Shown one piece after another: positions 19,025 to 26,123 of a stretch of 40,672 nucleotides of DNA. Every line of letters starts with the position of its first letter. The first letter of the stretch is position 1. Both the position numbers and the translations under genes were made by a program. Below the pieces are notes generated by a model. The model saw only the letters and a list, made by a program, of their open reading frames with translations. It was not told the origin of the DNA and did not search any database. The DNA comes from Nitriliruptoraceae bacterium (lineage in GTDB: Bacteria > Actinomycetota > Nitriliruptoria > Nitriliruptorales > Nitriliruptoraceae): NCBI GenBank assembly GCA_007121975.1, contig SKJO01000007.1, forward strand, positions 1-40,672, written 5' to 3'.

Positions 19025-19690
19025 ATGGATGCCGCGTCGCTCACGCAACGACAGCAGGATCAGCTTCGCCAGTTCGTAGACTTGGTCCACGCCTCGCCCC
19101 ACAACCTGGTGTCGCGCCGTGCGGCGGGGGAGCTCTGGTCACGTCACGTCCCCGAGGGCCTCGCCCTGGCGACTCTTCTCGTGGCCCGAACGGGACCATT
19201 GCTTGATCTCGGGAGCGGCGGAGGTTTCCCCGGGGTGGTCCTTGCGATCGCCGAGCCGAACCGCGACACGCATCTTCTCGATGCCACGGCGAAGAAGACC
19301 CGATTCCTCCAGGACGTGGCGGAAGTGCTCGGGCTCCCCGTGACGGTGCACACCGGGCGTGCCGAGGAGGTTTCACGTGGAACGCTCGCCAGGAGGTTCG
19401 CCACCGTGACGGCACGGGCTGTCGCGCCCCTGGAGCGCCTGGTTCCCCTGGCGGCCCCCTTTCTCGCGGAAGGGGGGGTTCTGGTGGCGGTGAAGGGCGC
19501 GTCGTGGTCCGCGGAGCTCAAGCGGGCATCGGGACAGCTCCGCGCGAACCAGCTCGTCCCCCTCGCGACCCCACAGGATCTGACGCTGACCTATGGCGGA
19601 GGCGAACCGCTACGAGTTGTTATGATCGGGCGTCGAGGGACCGTCCTCACGCTCCCCGAACGAGCTTCGCGAGGACCTCATGACGGATGA
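19025..19690 (+). CDS. rsmG: 16S rRNA (guanine-527-N7)-methyltransferase
   Basis: A 221-residue SAM-dependent methyltransferase (RsmG, also GidB) that modifies G527 of 16S rRNA; loss gives low-level streptomycin resistance in several bacteria. The SAM motif LLDLGSGGGFPG is at 59-70, followed by LLDATAKKTRFLQ and a TARAVAPLERLVPLAAPFL segment typical of the family. The ATG at 19025 is chosen from the family N-terminus. A consensus parS is embedded in the coding sequence at 19370-19383. The 3' end overlaps parA by 11 bases. Confidence 0.96.
   Translation: MDAASLTQRQQDQLRQFVDLVHASPHNLVSRRAAGELWSRHVPEGLALATLLVARTGPLLDLGSGGGFPGVVLAIAEPNRDTHLLDATAKKTRFLQDVAEVLGLPVTVHTGRAEEVSRGTLARRFATVTARAVAPLERLVPLAAPFLAEGGVLVAVKGASWSAELKRASGQLRANQLVPLATPQDLTLTYGGGEPLRVVMIGRRGTVLTLPERASRGPHDG
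19370..19383. promoter_or_regulatory. parS site (consensus core) inside rsmG
   Basis: GTTTCACGTGGAAC matches the broadly conserved 14-bp parS core exactly. It lies in frame within rsmG, encoding Val-Ser-Arg-Gly-Thr, and sits about 0.3 kb before parA and 5 kb from the dnaN-dnaA gap. ParB encoded just downstream should load here. Confidence 0.92.
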
Positions 19691-20582
19691 TCGTCCGGAT
19701 CTGACGCTGGTACGCGCGGGGCGGATCGTGTGCATTGCGAATCAGAAGGGTGGGGTCGGCAAGACCACAACGGCGGTATCGCTCGCGGCCGCACTCGCTG
19801 AACTCGATGTCCGTGTCCTCATGGTCGACCTCGATCCCCAGGGAAACGCAACGACGGGGATCGGCCTGCGCGTCGAGGAGGGAGATCCCAGCACCTACGG
19901 CGTGCTCGTTGACGGGTTGCCGGTGACCGATGCGGTACAAACGACGTCGAACCCGTATCTCGACGTGCTGCCGTCGTCGTTGGATCTGGCTGGTGCGGAG
20001 GTCGAACTCGTCCCCGCCTTCTCCCGGGAGCACCGCCTTCAACGAGCGCTGGAACCCCTGCACACGGCCTATGACGTCGTGCTCATCGACTGCCCGCCCT
20101 CCCTCGGGCTGCTGACGATCAACGCCCTCGTGGCGGCGGACGAGGTCCTGGTTCCGATCCAGTGCGAGTACTACGCCCTGGAGGGCCTCGGACAGCTCTT
20201 GCGCACGATCGAGTTGGTCGTCAACAACCTCAACCGCGAGCTGACGCTCGGCGCGGTCGTTCTCACGATGTTCGACGGACGAACCAACCTCTCGCAGCAG
20301 GTGGTGGATGAGGTACGCGGCTACTTCGGTGCCAAGGCGCTCTCGACGGTCATCCCCCGCAGTGTGCGCCTCTCCGAGGCGCCGAGTTTCGGCCAGGCGA
20401 TCACGCAGTTCGACCCCGCGAGTCGCGGGGCCCGCTCGTACCAGCGCCTGGCCCAGGAGTTCGCCACGCATCTCGGCCTTCGGGTGGAGAAGCCCGACGT
20501 CTCGCCGTTGGATCGCCTGCTCGGTACGCAACTCGTGGACGATGCCGAGCCCTCGAACCTCGACCAGGAGCACGGATCGTGA
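19680..20582 (+). CDS. parA: chromosome partitioning ATPase ParA (Soj)
   Basis: A 300-residue MinD/ParA-type ATPase that binds DNA non-specifically in its ATP state and moves the ParB-parS complex. The deviant Walker A is KGGVGKTT (23-30), Walker A' is MVDLDPQGNATTGIG, and VLIDCPPSLGLLTINAL is the Walker B region. The ATG at 19680 overlaps rsmG by 11 bases and has GAGG 5 bases before it. ParB follows with a 4-base overlap, so stoichiometry is probably set by coupled translation. Confidence 0.97.
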   Translation: MTDDRPDLTLVRAGRIVCIANQKGGVGKTTTAVSLAAALAELDVRVLMVDLDPQGNATTGIGLRVEEGDPSTYGVLVDGLPVTDAVQTTSNPYLDVLPSSLDLAGAEVELVPAFSREHRLQRALEPLHTAYDVVLIDCPPSLGLLTINALVAADEVLVPIQCEYYALEGLGQLLRTIELVVNNLNRELTLGAVVLTMFDGRTNLSQQVVDEVRGYFGAKALSTVIPRSVRLSEAPSFGQAITQFDPASRGARSYQRLAQEFATHLGLRVEKPDVSPLDRLLGTQLVDDAEPSNLDQEHGS

Positions 20583-21481
20583 CTCGGCGCACCGGACTCG
20601 GCCGCGGCCTCGCCGCCCTGATCCCCCCCGGAGAAGACGTCAAGGCGAGCCTCATCGAGGTCGACATCTCGGAGGTCACGCCCAACCCGCATCAGCCTCG
20701 GGAAGTCTTCGATGACGCGGAACTCGAGGGGCTCGCGGCGTCGATCAAGGACATGGGCCTGCTCCAGCCCGTCGTGGTGCGGCTCCGCGAGGACCAGGGC
20801 TATGACCTGATCGCCGGGGAGCGGCGCGTTCGAGCCGCGAAGTTGGCCGGGCTCGAGCGGCTGCCGGCGATCGTTCGGCACACGGAGGACGCCGACCTGC
20901 TCAAGGAGGCCCTGGTCGAGAACATCCACCGGGTGCAGCTCAATCCCCTGGAGGAAGCGGCGGCGTACCGCCAACTCCTCGACGACTTCGGCTTCACCCA
21001 GGAGGAGCTGGCGAACTCACTCGGTCGTTCCCGCCCCTCGATCACCAACACGATGCGGCTGCTCTCGCTGCCCGCTCCGATCCAGCGCCGCGTCGCGGCT
21101 GGCGTGCTCAGCGCCGGCCATGCCCGAGCGGTCCTGGGACTTCCTGACGCGTCGAGCCAGGAGGCGGTCGCGGAGCGCATCGTGTCAGAGGGGCTTTCGG
21201 TTCGTGCCACGGAGGAGCTCGTCCGCCTGAAGGTCCTCGACGATCCGGACACCGAAGTCCGTCGTCGTCGGTCCAACCGACCTCCCGTCCCTGGCGGGAT
21301 GGTCGAACTTCAGGACGATCTCACGCAGGCCCTGCGAACCCGCGTGCGGATCTCCATGGGGGCCAAGCGGGGCAGGATGCAGATCGAGTTCGGCAGCGTC
21401 GAGGATCTCGAGCGCATCGTCGACGTCATCGCCCGGGGGCTCGAGGATGGCACGGTCAGTGCCGAGATCGTCGACCGCTGA
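20579..21481 (+). CDS. parB: chromosome partitioning protein ParB (Spo0J)
   Basis: A 300-residue CTP-dependent clamp that loads at parS. The N-terminus TRRTGLGRGLAALIP is the ParA-stimulating segment. The CTP pocket motif GERRVRA is at 80-86 and ENIHRVQLNPLEEA near 114-126. The helix-turn-helix (FTQEELANSLGRSRPSITNTMRLL) is at about 139-162, and the dimerisation tail at about 240-300. GTG start with CAGGAG 8 bases upstream. It ends 7 bases from the convergent rpiA stop, leaving no room for a separate terminator. Confidence 0.97.
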   Translation: MTRRTGLGRGLAALIPPGEDVKASLIEVDISEVTPNPHQPREVFDDAELEGLAASIKDMGLLQPVVVRLREDQGYDLIAGERRVRAAKLAGLERLPAIVRHTEDADLLKEALVENIHRVQLNPLEEAAAYRQLLDDFGFTQEELANSLGRSRPSITNTMRLLSLPAPIQRRVAAGVLSAGHARAVLGLPDASSQEAVAERIVSEGLSVRATEELVRLKVLDDPDTEVRRRRSNRPPVPGGMVELQDDLTQALRTRVRISMGAKRGRMQIEFGSVEDLERIVDVIARGLEDGTVSAEIVDR

Positions 21482-21488
21482 ACGGACC

Positions 21489-22160
21489 TCAACGCGACTG
21501 GCGCAGCACCGACCCATCGACGGTACCGAGCAGGGCTTCGTCTGCGAGACCGACGAACAGGCCGGTCTCGACCAGGCCCGGGATAGCGCGCAGCCGCGCA
21601 TCGAAGCCCCCGGGGTCCTCGATCCCGCCCGGGATGACGGTATCGAGGAGCAGATTGCCGTTGTCGGTCACGACCGGTGCCTGCTTGTGCTCGCGTCGCT
21701 GGACGTGCAGACCCCAGGATTCCAGACGTCGCTGCACCGGTGCGCTGGCGAAGGGGACGACCTCGAGCGGGAGCGGGAAGCTGATCCCGAGTCGTTCGAC
21801 CCGCTTGTCCGCCGTGGCGATGACAACGAAGCGCCGTGCAAGCGAGGCGACGACCTTCTCCCGGAGGAGTGCACCGCCACCACCCTTGGTGAGACACAGG
21901 TGCGGGTCGAGCTCGTCTGCGCCATCGATGGCAAGATCCAGCGTCGCCACCTCGTCGAGGGTGGTGAGGCGGATGCCCAGCTCCTGGCAGCGCTTCGCCG
22001 TCGCCTGCGACGTGGCAACGCCGACGATATCGAAGGTACGTTCGGCCAACAGGTCGAGCAGGAAGTCCACGGTGGAGCCCGTTCCCAGCCCGAGCGTCAT
22101 GCCGTCGCTGATCTCCTCCATCGCTGCGCGTGCCGCTGCGCGCTTGGCCGTGTCGCTCAT
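21489..22160 (-). CDS. rpiA: ribose-5-phosphate isomerase A
   Basis: A 223-residue isomerase that interconverts ribose 5-phosphate and ribulose 5-phosphate in the pentose phosphate pathway. Family motifs are GLGTGSTVDF (24-33), AIDGADELDP, LTKGGGGALLREKVVA (with the substrate-binding lysines) and VTDNGNLLLD. Length is normal. The ATG at 22160 overlaps the HAD gene stop as ATGA, so it is the last gene of a four-gene operon with a HAD protein, a Ddl-type ligase and an aminotransferase. Confidence 0.95.
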   Translation of the reverse strand: MSDTAKRAAARAAMEEISDGMTLGLGTGSTVDFLLDLLAERTFDIVGVATSQATAKRCQELGIRLTTLDEVATLDLAIDGADELDPHLCLTKGGGGALLREKVVASLARRFVVIATADKRVERLGISFPLPLEVVPFASAPVQRRLESWGLHVQRREHKQAPVVTDNGNLLLDTVIPGGIEDPGGFDARLRAIPGLVETGLFVGLADEALLGTVDGSVLRQSR

Positions 22161-22834
22161 CCGTCGTCACTCCGCCAGGTGTCGAGCAAGGTGGGCAGCT
22201 CCCCGAGCCCCTCGAGCACGAGGTCGGGCTCGACCTCGTCGGGCAGGTCCTGCAGCCGGCCCCACGGGCCGCGACGTAGCCAGCACGTCCGCCACCCCAG
22301 TTCCATCGCAGGGAGCACGTCGTTGTCGGCGCGGTCGCCCACGTACAGCAGGGTCTCCGGTTCCGGGTTCGCCAGTTGAGCGCGGACTGCGGCGAAGAAC
22401 GCCGGATCGGGCTTGCTGTGTCCGAGTTGCTCGGAGGTCAGTACCCGTGAGGCCGGCAGCGCGAGCGCCTCGAGCTGCGGACCGCGCCGGACCGGCTGGT
22501 TACCGGCGAGCACGACGCGCAGGCCCAGATCCGTGAGCGCCTGGAGACACGGACGCACGTCGGGGTAGAGATCCTGCTCGGCGAATCCGCCGTAGCGCCG
22601 CTCGTGTTCGTTCTCGAGCAGGGGCCAGTCCAGGTTCGGGACCAGATGCTCGAACACCGAGGAGACCGGCTCGCCCTGGCTGACCGCCGCGCCGAGCACC
22701 GCGCCGAAGGTCAGCGAGGAGACCCCGATCAGCTCGGCCCAAAGCTGCCACACGCGGCTCTCGTCGATCAGCACCTCCCCGATGTCGAACACCACGGTGT
22801 CGGGCGCGGGGCCGTCGTTGGGCTCGGTGCTCAT
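22157..22834 (-). CDS. HAD-superfamily hydrolase-like protein with altered motifs
   Basis: A 225-residue HAD subfamily IA-like protein. Motif I is VVFDIGEVLID: the nucleophile Asp is present, but the second Asp (general acid) is Gly, as in the FDLGNV-type members. Motif II (VVLAGNQ) lacks the usual Thr/Ser. Motif III lysine is in HSKPDP and motif IV is YVGDRADND, both intact. A helical cap covers about 20-95. Phosphatase activity is possible but weakened chemistry is likely. Its substrate is unknown. The ATG start overlaps the ddl stop and its stop overlaps the rpiA start, each by 4 bases. Confidence 0.82.
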   Translation of the reverse strand: MSTEPNDGPAPDTVVFDIGEVLIDESRVWQLWAELIGVSSLTFGAVLGAAVSQGEPVSSVFEHLVPNLDWPLLENEHERRYGGFAEQDLYPDVRPCLQALTDLGLRVVLAGNQPVRRGPQLEALALPASRVLTSEQLGHSKPDPAFFAAVRAQLANPEPETLLYVGDRADNDVLPAMELGWRTCWLRRGPWGRLQDLPDEVEPDLVLEGLGELPTLLDTWRSDDG

Positions 22835-23772
22835 CGCCGGTCCTCACCGGCCACCGCCAGGCTCACCAACCGCTCGCAGAGGTCGGCGAACTCCAGTCCG
22901 GCCGCCTGGGCCGCGATCGGCACCAGGGAGGTCTCGGTGAGCCCGGGGCAGGTGTCGAGCTCCAGCAGCCAGGGGCGCCCGTCGTCGTCGACGATGAGGT
23001 CGGCCCGGGACACGTGACGGGCGCCGATCGCCTGGTAGGCGTCGCATGCCAGCTGCTCGCAGGCCAGGCGGACCTCCGGAGCGAGCCGGGCGGGGGCGTG
23101 GAACTCGGTGGCGCCGGCGGTGTAGCGGGCGGTGAAATCGTATGCCCCGTCGAGGGGTTGGATCTCCACCGGGGGCAGCGGCTGGCCGTCGAGCACGGTG
23201 ACGGCGACCTCCGTGCCGGTCACGAACGCCTCGAGCAGTACGGAATCGGCGTAGCTGAACGCACCCACGATGGCCTGCGGCAGGGCGCTGGGGTCGTGGA
23301 CGATGCTCAGCCCCAGGCACGACCCGCCGGTCGCCGGCTTGACCACGACCCGTGAGCCCAGCGCCGCCGCCACCCGGTCGAGCACCGCGACGGCGCCCAT
23401 CTCCCGGAACGCCTGCTGGGTGAGCGTGACGTTGGCCGGCACCCGCAGCCCGGCCCGCCGGTACAGCCCCTGCGCGATCGGCTTGTTCCAGGCCAGCGCG
23501 CTGGCGAGCTCGTCGGGTCCGGTGTAGGGCAGCGCGATCAACTCCAGCAACGACTGGATCGTCCCGTCCTCCCCGGCGGAGCCGTGCAGCGCCAGGAAGG
23601 CGAGGTCGAAGCCGCCCGTCTCCAGCGACGGGATCAGCGTGGCGTCGACATCCAGGCGGGTCACCTGGTGCCCACGGTCGGCGAGCGCCGCGGCGACCCG
23701 ACCTCCGGATCGCAGGCTGACCTCGCGCTCGAGGGACAGCCCCCCCGAGAGCACGGCAACGGTGTGGGGCAC
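22831..23772 (-). CDS. D-alanine--D-alanine ligase family protein
   Basis: A 313-residue ATP-grasp ligase that would make the D-Ala-D-Ala end of the peptidoglycan stem. Recognisable parts are LSGGLSLEREVS (Glu of the first D-Ala site), ALHGSAGEDGTIQ, VVVKPATGGSCLG (Gly-rich ATP lid), YDFTARYTAG (catalytic Tyr), the Arg in SRADLIVDDDG, and TETSLVP. Two substitutions are notable: the Mg-binding Asn of the usual LExNTxPG is Asp (LELDTCPG), and the second Ser of GSSxG is Cys. A normal Ddl is still the best call, but another D-amino-acid or hydroxy-acid product is possible. GTG start, with AGGAG 6 bases upstream. Confidence 0.85.
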   Translation of the reverse strand: MPHTVAVLSGGLSLEREVSLRSGGRVAAALADRGHQVTRLDVDATLIPSLETGGFDLAFLALHGSAGEDGTIQSLLELIALPYTGPDELASALAWNKPIAQGLYRRAGLRVPANVTLTQQAFREMGAVAVLDRVAAALGSRVVVKPATGGSCLGLSIVHDPSALPQAIVGAFSYADSVLLEAFVTGTEVAVTVLDGQPLPPVEIQPLDGAYDFTARYTAGATEFHAPARLAPEVRLACEQLACDAYQAIGARHVSRADLIVDDDGRPWLLELDTCPGLTETSLVPIAAQAAGLEFADLCERLVSLAVAGEDRR

Positions 23773-23804
23773 GGTGGGCTCCTGTCGGATCTCGGGACGG
23801 TGAC

Positions 23805-25097
23805 TCAGCCGCCGATGCCGGTGGCGCGCCCGCCACGGCGGGTACGCAGCTGCGGGGCATGCTCACCGTAGACGGCCCGTACCAGTTCGAGCTCGGCGTT
23901 CAGCAGCTCGCCGAGCCGCACGACCCCCTCGCGGATCCGGTCCGTGGACGGGAACGAGAAGCACAGCCGTGCGTGGTCGCCTCCGGAGCTGTCGGCGAAG
24001 AACCCCCGGCCGGGCACGTAGGCGACGCGGTGCGCGATGGCCTTGGCCAGCAGGTCCGAGGTGTCGATCCCGGCCGGCACGGTCAGCCACACGTAGAAGG
24101 CCCCCTGGGGGCGGGTCCAGTGCACCTCGGCGGGCAGCTCGGCAGCCATCGTGTCGAGCATCACCCCCGCCTTCTCGGCATACAGCTGGCGGAAGCGCTT
24201 GATCTGCTCGACCCAGGGCTGGGTCTGCAGCCAGCGCTCCACGATCATCTGGGTCAGGTTCGACGGGCACAGGTCGGCGGCCTCACGCAGCAGGATCAGC
24301 TTGTCGCGCACCGGCGCGGGCGCCGCGATCCACCCGGTCCGCACCCCCGGTGCGAACAGCTTGGACATCGTGCCGACGTAGATCACCCGCTCGGGGATCA
24401 TGCTGCGCAGGGAGGGCAGCACCTCGCCGTCGAACCCGAGCAGACCGTAGGGATCGTCCTCGACCACCAGCAGGTCGTGGCGCTCAGCGAGCTCGGCGAC
24501 CCGGCGTCGCCGCTCGAGGGACAGCGAGACCCCGGCCGGGTTCTGGTGGTTGGGGATGAGGTAGAGGTACTTGGCCCGCCGGCCCTCGGCCTCGAGGGCC
24601 TGGAGTTGCTCCTCGAGCAGGTCGACGCGCATGCCCGCCTCGTCCATGGGGACGTGCCGGACGTCGGCCTGCAGGCTGGTGAGCGCTCCGATCGCCCCGA
24701 CGTAGGTCGGCCCCTCGGCGAGCACCACGTCACCGGGGTCCACGAAGCACGAGGCGATCAGCTCCAGCGCCTGCTGCCCGCCCACGGTGACCACCAGCTC
24801 GTCGGGGTGCGCCGGAACGCCCTGCAGGCGCATCACCTGCACGAGCTGCTCGCGCAGCTCCGGGCGGCCCTGACCACCGCCGTACTGCAGCGCTACCGCT
24901 CCGCTGTCGCGGATCACGGCGGCGACGACCTGCTCGACGGCTTCGAGGTCCAGCGCCGAGGTGTCGGGCATGCCGCCGGCGAACGAGACGATCTCCGGGC
25001 GGGAGGCGACCGCGAACAGGGCGCGGATCTCCGAGGCGCTCATGCCCGTGACCCGCGCCGCGTAGCGGGCGAGGTAGGGATCGGTCTCGAGCCGCAC
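23805..25097 (-). CDS. PLP-dependent aminotransferase, class I/II (2-aminoadipate/MocR-like group)
   Basis: A fold-type I aminotransferase of about 430 residues. The N-terminus MSASEIRALFAVASRPEIVSFAGGMPD is typical of the LysN/KAT-like group without a GntR domain. YLIPNHQNPAG and VVEDDPYG are the PLP-contact regions, GTMSKLFAPGVRTGW holds the Schiff-base lysine, and LCFSFPS carries the C-terminal segment near the carboxylate-binding Arg region. The GTG at 25097 is chosen because GGAG lies 7 bases upstream; longer frames are low-complexity. The gene starts the PLP aminotransferase-ddl-HAD-rpiA operon, 32 bp before ddl. Substrate not determinable. Confidence 0.9.
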   Translation of the reverse strand: MRLETDPYLARYAARVTGMSASEIRALFAVASRPEIVSFAGGMPDTSALDLEAVEQVVAAVIRDSGAVALQYGGGQGRPELREQLVQVMRLQGVPAHPDELVVTVGGQQALELIASCFVDPGDVVLAEGPTYVGAIGALTSLQADVRHVPMDEAGMRVDLLEEQLQALEAEGRRAKYLYLIPNHQNPAGVSLSLERRRRVAELAERHDLLVVEDDPYGLLGFDGEVLPSLRSMIPERVIYVGTMSKLFAPGVRTGWIAAPAPVRDKLILLREAADLCPSNLTQMIVERWLQTQPWVEQIKRFRQLYAEKAGVMLDTMAAELPAEVHWTRPQGAFYVWLTVPAGIDTSDLLAKAIAHRVAYVPGRGFFADSSGGDHARLCFSFPSTDRIREGVVRLGELLNAELELVRAVYGEHAPQLRTRRGGRATGIGG

Positions 25098-25224
25098 GAC
25101 GGTGCTCCGGGTCGGCAGGGTCCCCGTCCGGCGGCGCCCGATCCGGGTAGCCTCGAGGGTAGCGATCCGGGTGCCCGACCCCTGGGCCTTTCCCCGGGGC
25201 GCGGCCCCGGACCCGGAGGTCGTC

Positions 25225-25407
25225 ATGTCGCACCCCGCCGACCCGGCCGGCCCGGCCGAGGAGCGCCACCGAGCCCCCGGCGGCTGGAAGCGGGCGCTGA
25301 TCGGCTTCCTGCTCGGAGTCGCGGCCGGCGTGGTCGTCGCCCTGATCCTGCCCCGGGACGACGGGCCGCGCCGCGTGCGCACCCCGCTGTCCGACGCGAA
25401 CCGCTGA
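25225..25407 (+). CDS. small single-span membrane protein (60 aa)
   Basis: A short frame with a convincing start: GGAGG lies 5 bases before the ATG at 25225. The protein has a polar N-terminus, one glycine/valine-rich membrane span at about 24-43 (ALIGFLLGVAAGVVVALIL), and a basic tail. No family is recognised. It is divergent from the aminotransferase gene (128 bp apart) and ends 4 bases before the GNAT gene on the same strand. Confidence 0.65.
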   Translation: MSHPADPAGPAEERHRAPGGWKRALIGFLLGVAAGVVVALILPRDDGPRRVRTPLSDANR

Positions 25408-25411
25408 CGCC

Positions 25412-26065
25412 ATGGGTCGGCAGGCCCTCGCGCTGAGCGGAGAGCTGGTGGCGTCGCTCCCCGAGCCCTGTCGCAGCTGCCTGTTCTGGGAGCTCGGGGG
25501 TCCCTGCCCGGACCGACGGAGTCACCCGGCAGCACCTGCGCGCCACCCGGTCGCCGAACCGAGCCGACCCCTGGTGCGCAAGCAGGCCTGGGTGTCGGCG
25601 GTGGTGCAGGACGGGCAGCCGGCGGGGCGGGTGCTCCGGGTGGAGGAGGAGGTCGTGGCGCACGCGCTCGCGGCGCCCGCGAAGCGGTTCGCGCCGCGGG
25701 CACTCGGGCTGCCCACGCCGAGCCCGGACGCCCTGCTGCTGGCCAGCGTCTGGGTCCAACCGCACTGGCGAGGCCGGGGGATGGGCCGCCTGCTGGTGCA
25801 TGCCGTCCTCAAGGACGCGCTGCGCGACGGTCGGCGCCGGGTCGAGGCCTACGGTGACCGTCGGTGGCGGGAGCGGGCCTGTGCGCTCCCGGCCGGATGG
25901 CTGCTCGGCGAGGGCTTCGACGTCGAGGTGGAGCACCCGCGCACACCGCTGCTCGCGATCGAGCTCGGACGGACCGCCCGCTGGACGGAGGGCCTGGAGC
26001 ATGCCCTCGGCGAGGTCTTCGTGCCCCGATCCGCCCGCGCCCGGGTCACGGGCCCCGCCCGGTAG
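25412..26065 (+). CDS. GNAT-family N-acetyltransferase
   Basis: A 217-residue protein. The acetyl-CoA site is RGRGMGRLLV in VWVQPHWRGRGMG (about residues 113-130), followed by a helix and VEAYGD. Near the N-terminus PEPCRSCLFWELGG has a paired-cysteine CxxC, which could bind a metal or be redox active. Such GNAT proteins with this Cys motif occur beside parAB in other actinomycetotes (from memory). The target is unknown. ATG start at 25412, 4 bases after the small membrane protein gene. Confidence 0.8.
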   Translation: MGRQALALSGELVASLPEPCRSCLFWELGGPCPDRRSHPAAPARHPVAEPSRPLVRKQAWVSAVVQDGQPAGRVLRVEEEVVAHALAAPAKRFAPRALGLPTPSPDALLLASVWVQPHWRGRGMGRLLVHAVLKDALRDGRRRVEAYGDRRWRERACALPAGWLLGEGFDVEVEHPRTPLLAIELGRTARWTEGLEHALGEVFVPRSARARVTGPAR

Positions 26066-26123
26066 TCTGGGAGGTCGGGCCCGTCCCTGCGTCGCCCGTT
26101 CGCCACCTCGGAGTCCGTGCTTC

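Noticed and set aside
25098..25703. A 200-residue N-terminal extension of the aminotransferase
   Set aside because: It is low-complexity, lies antisense to the small membrane protein and GNAT genes, and the family start is near 25097.
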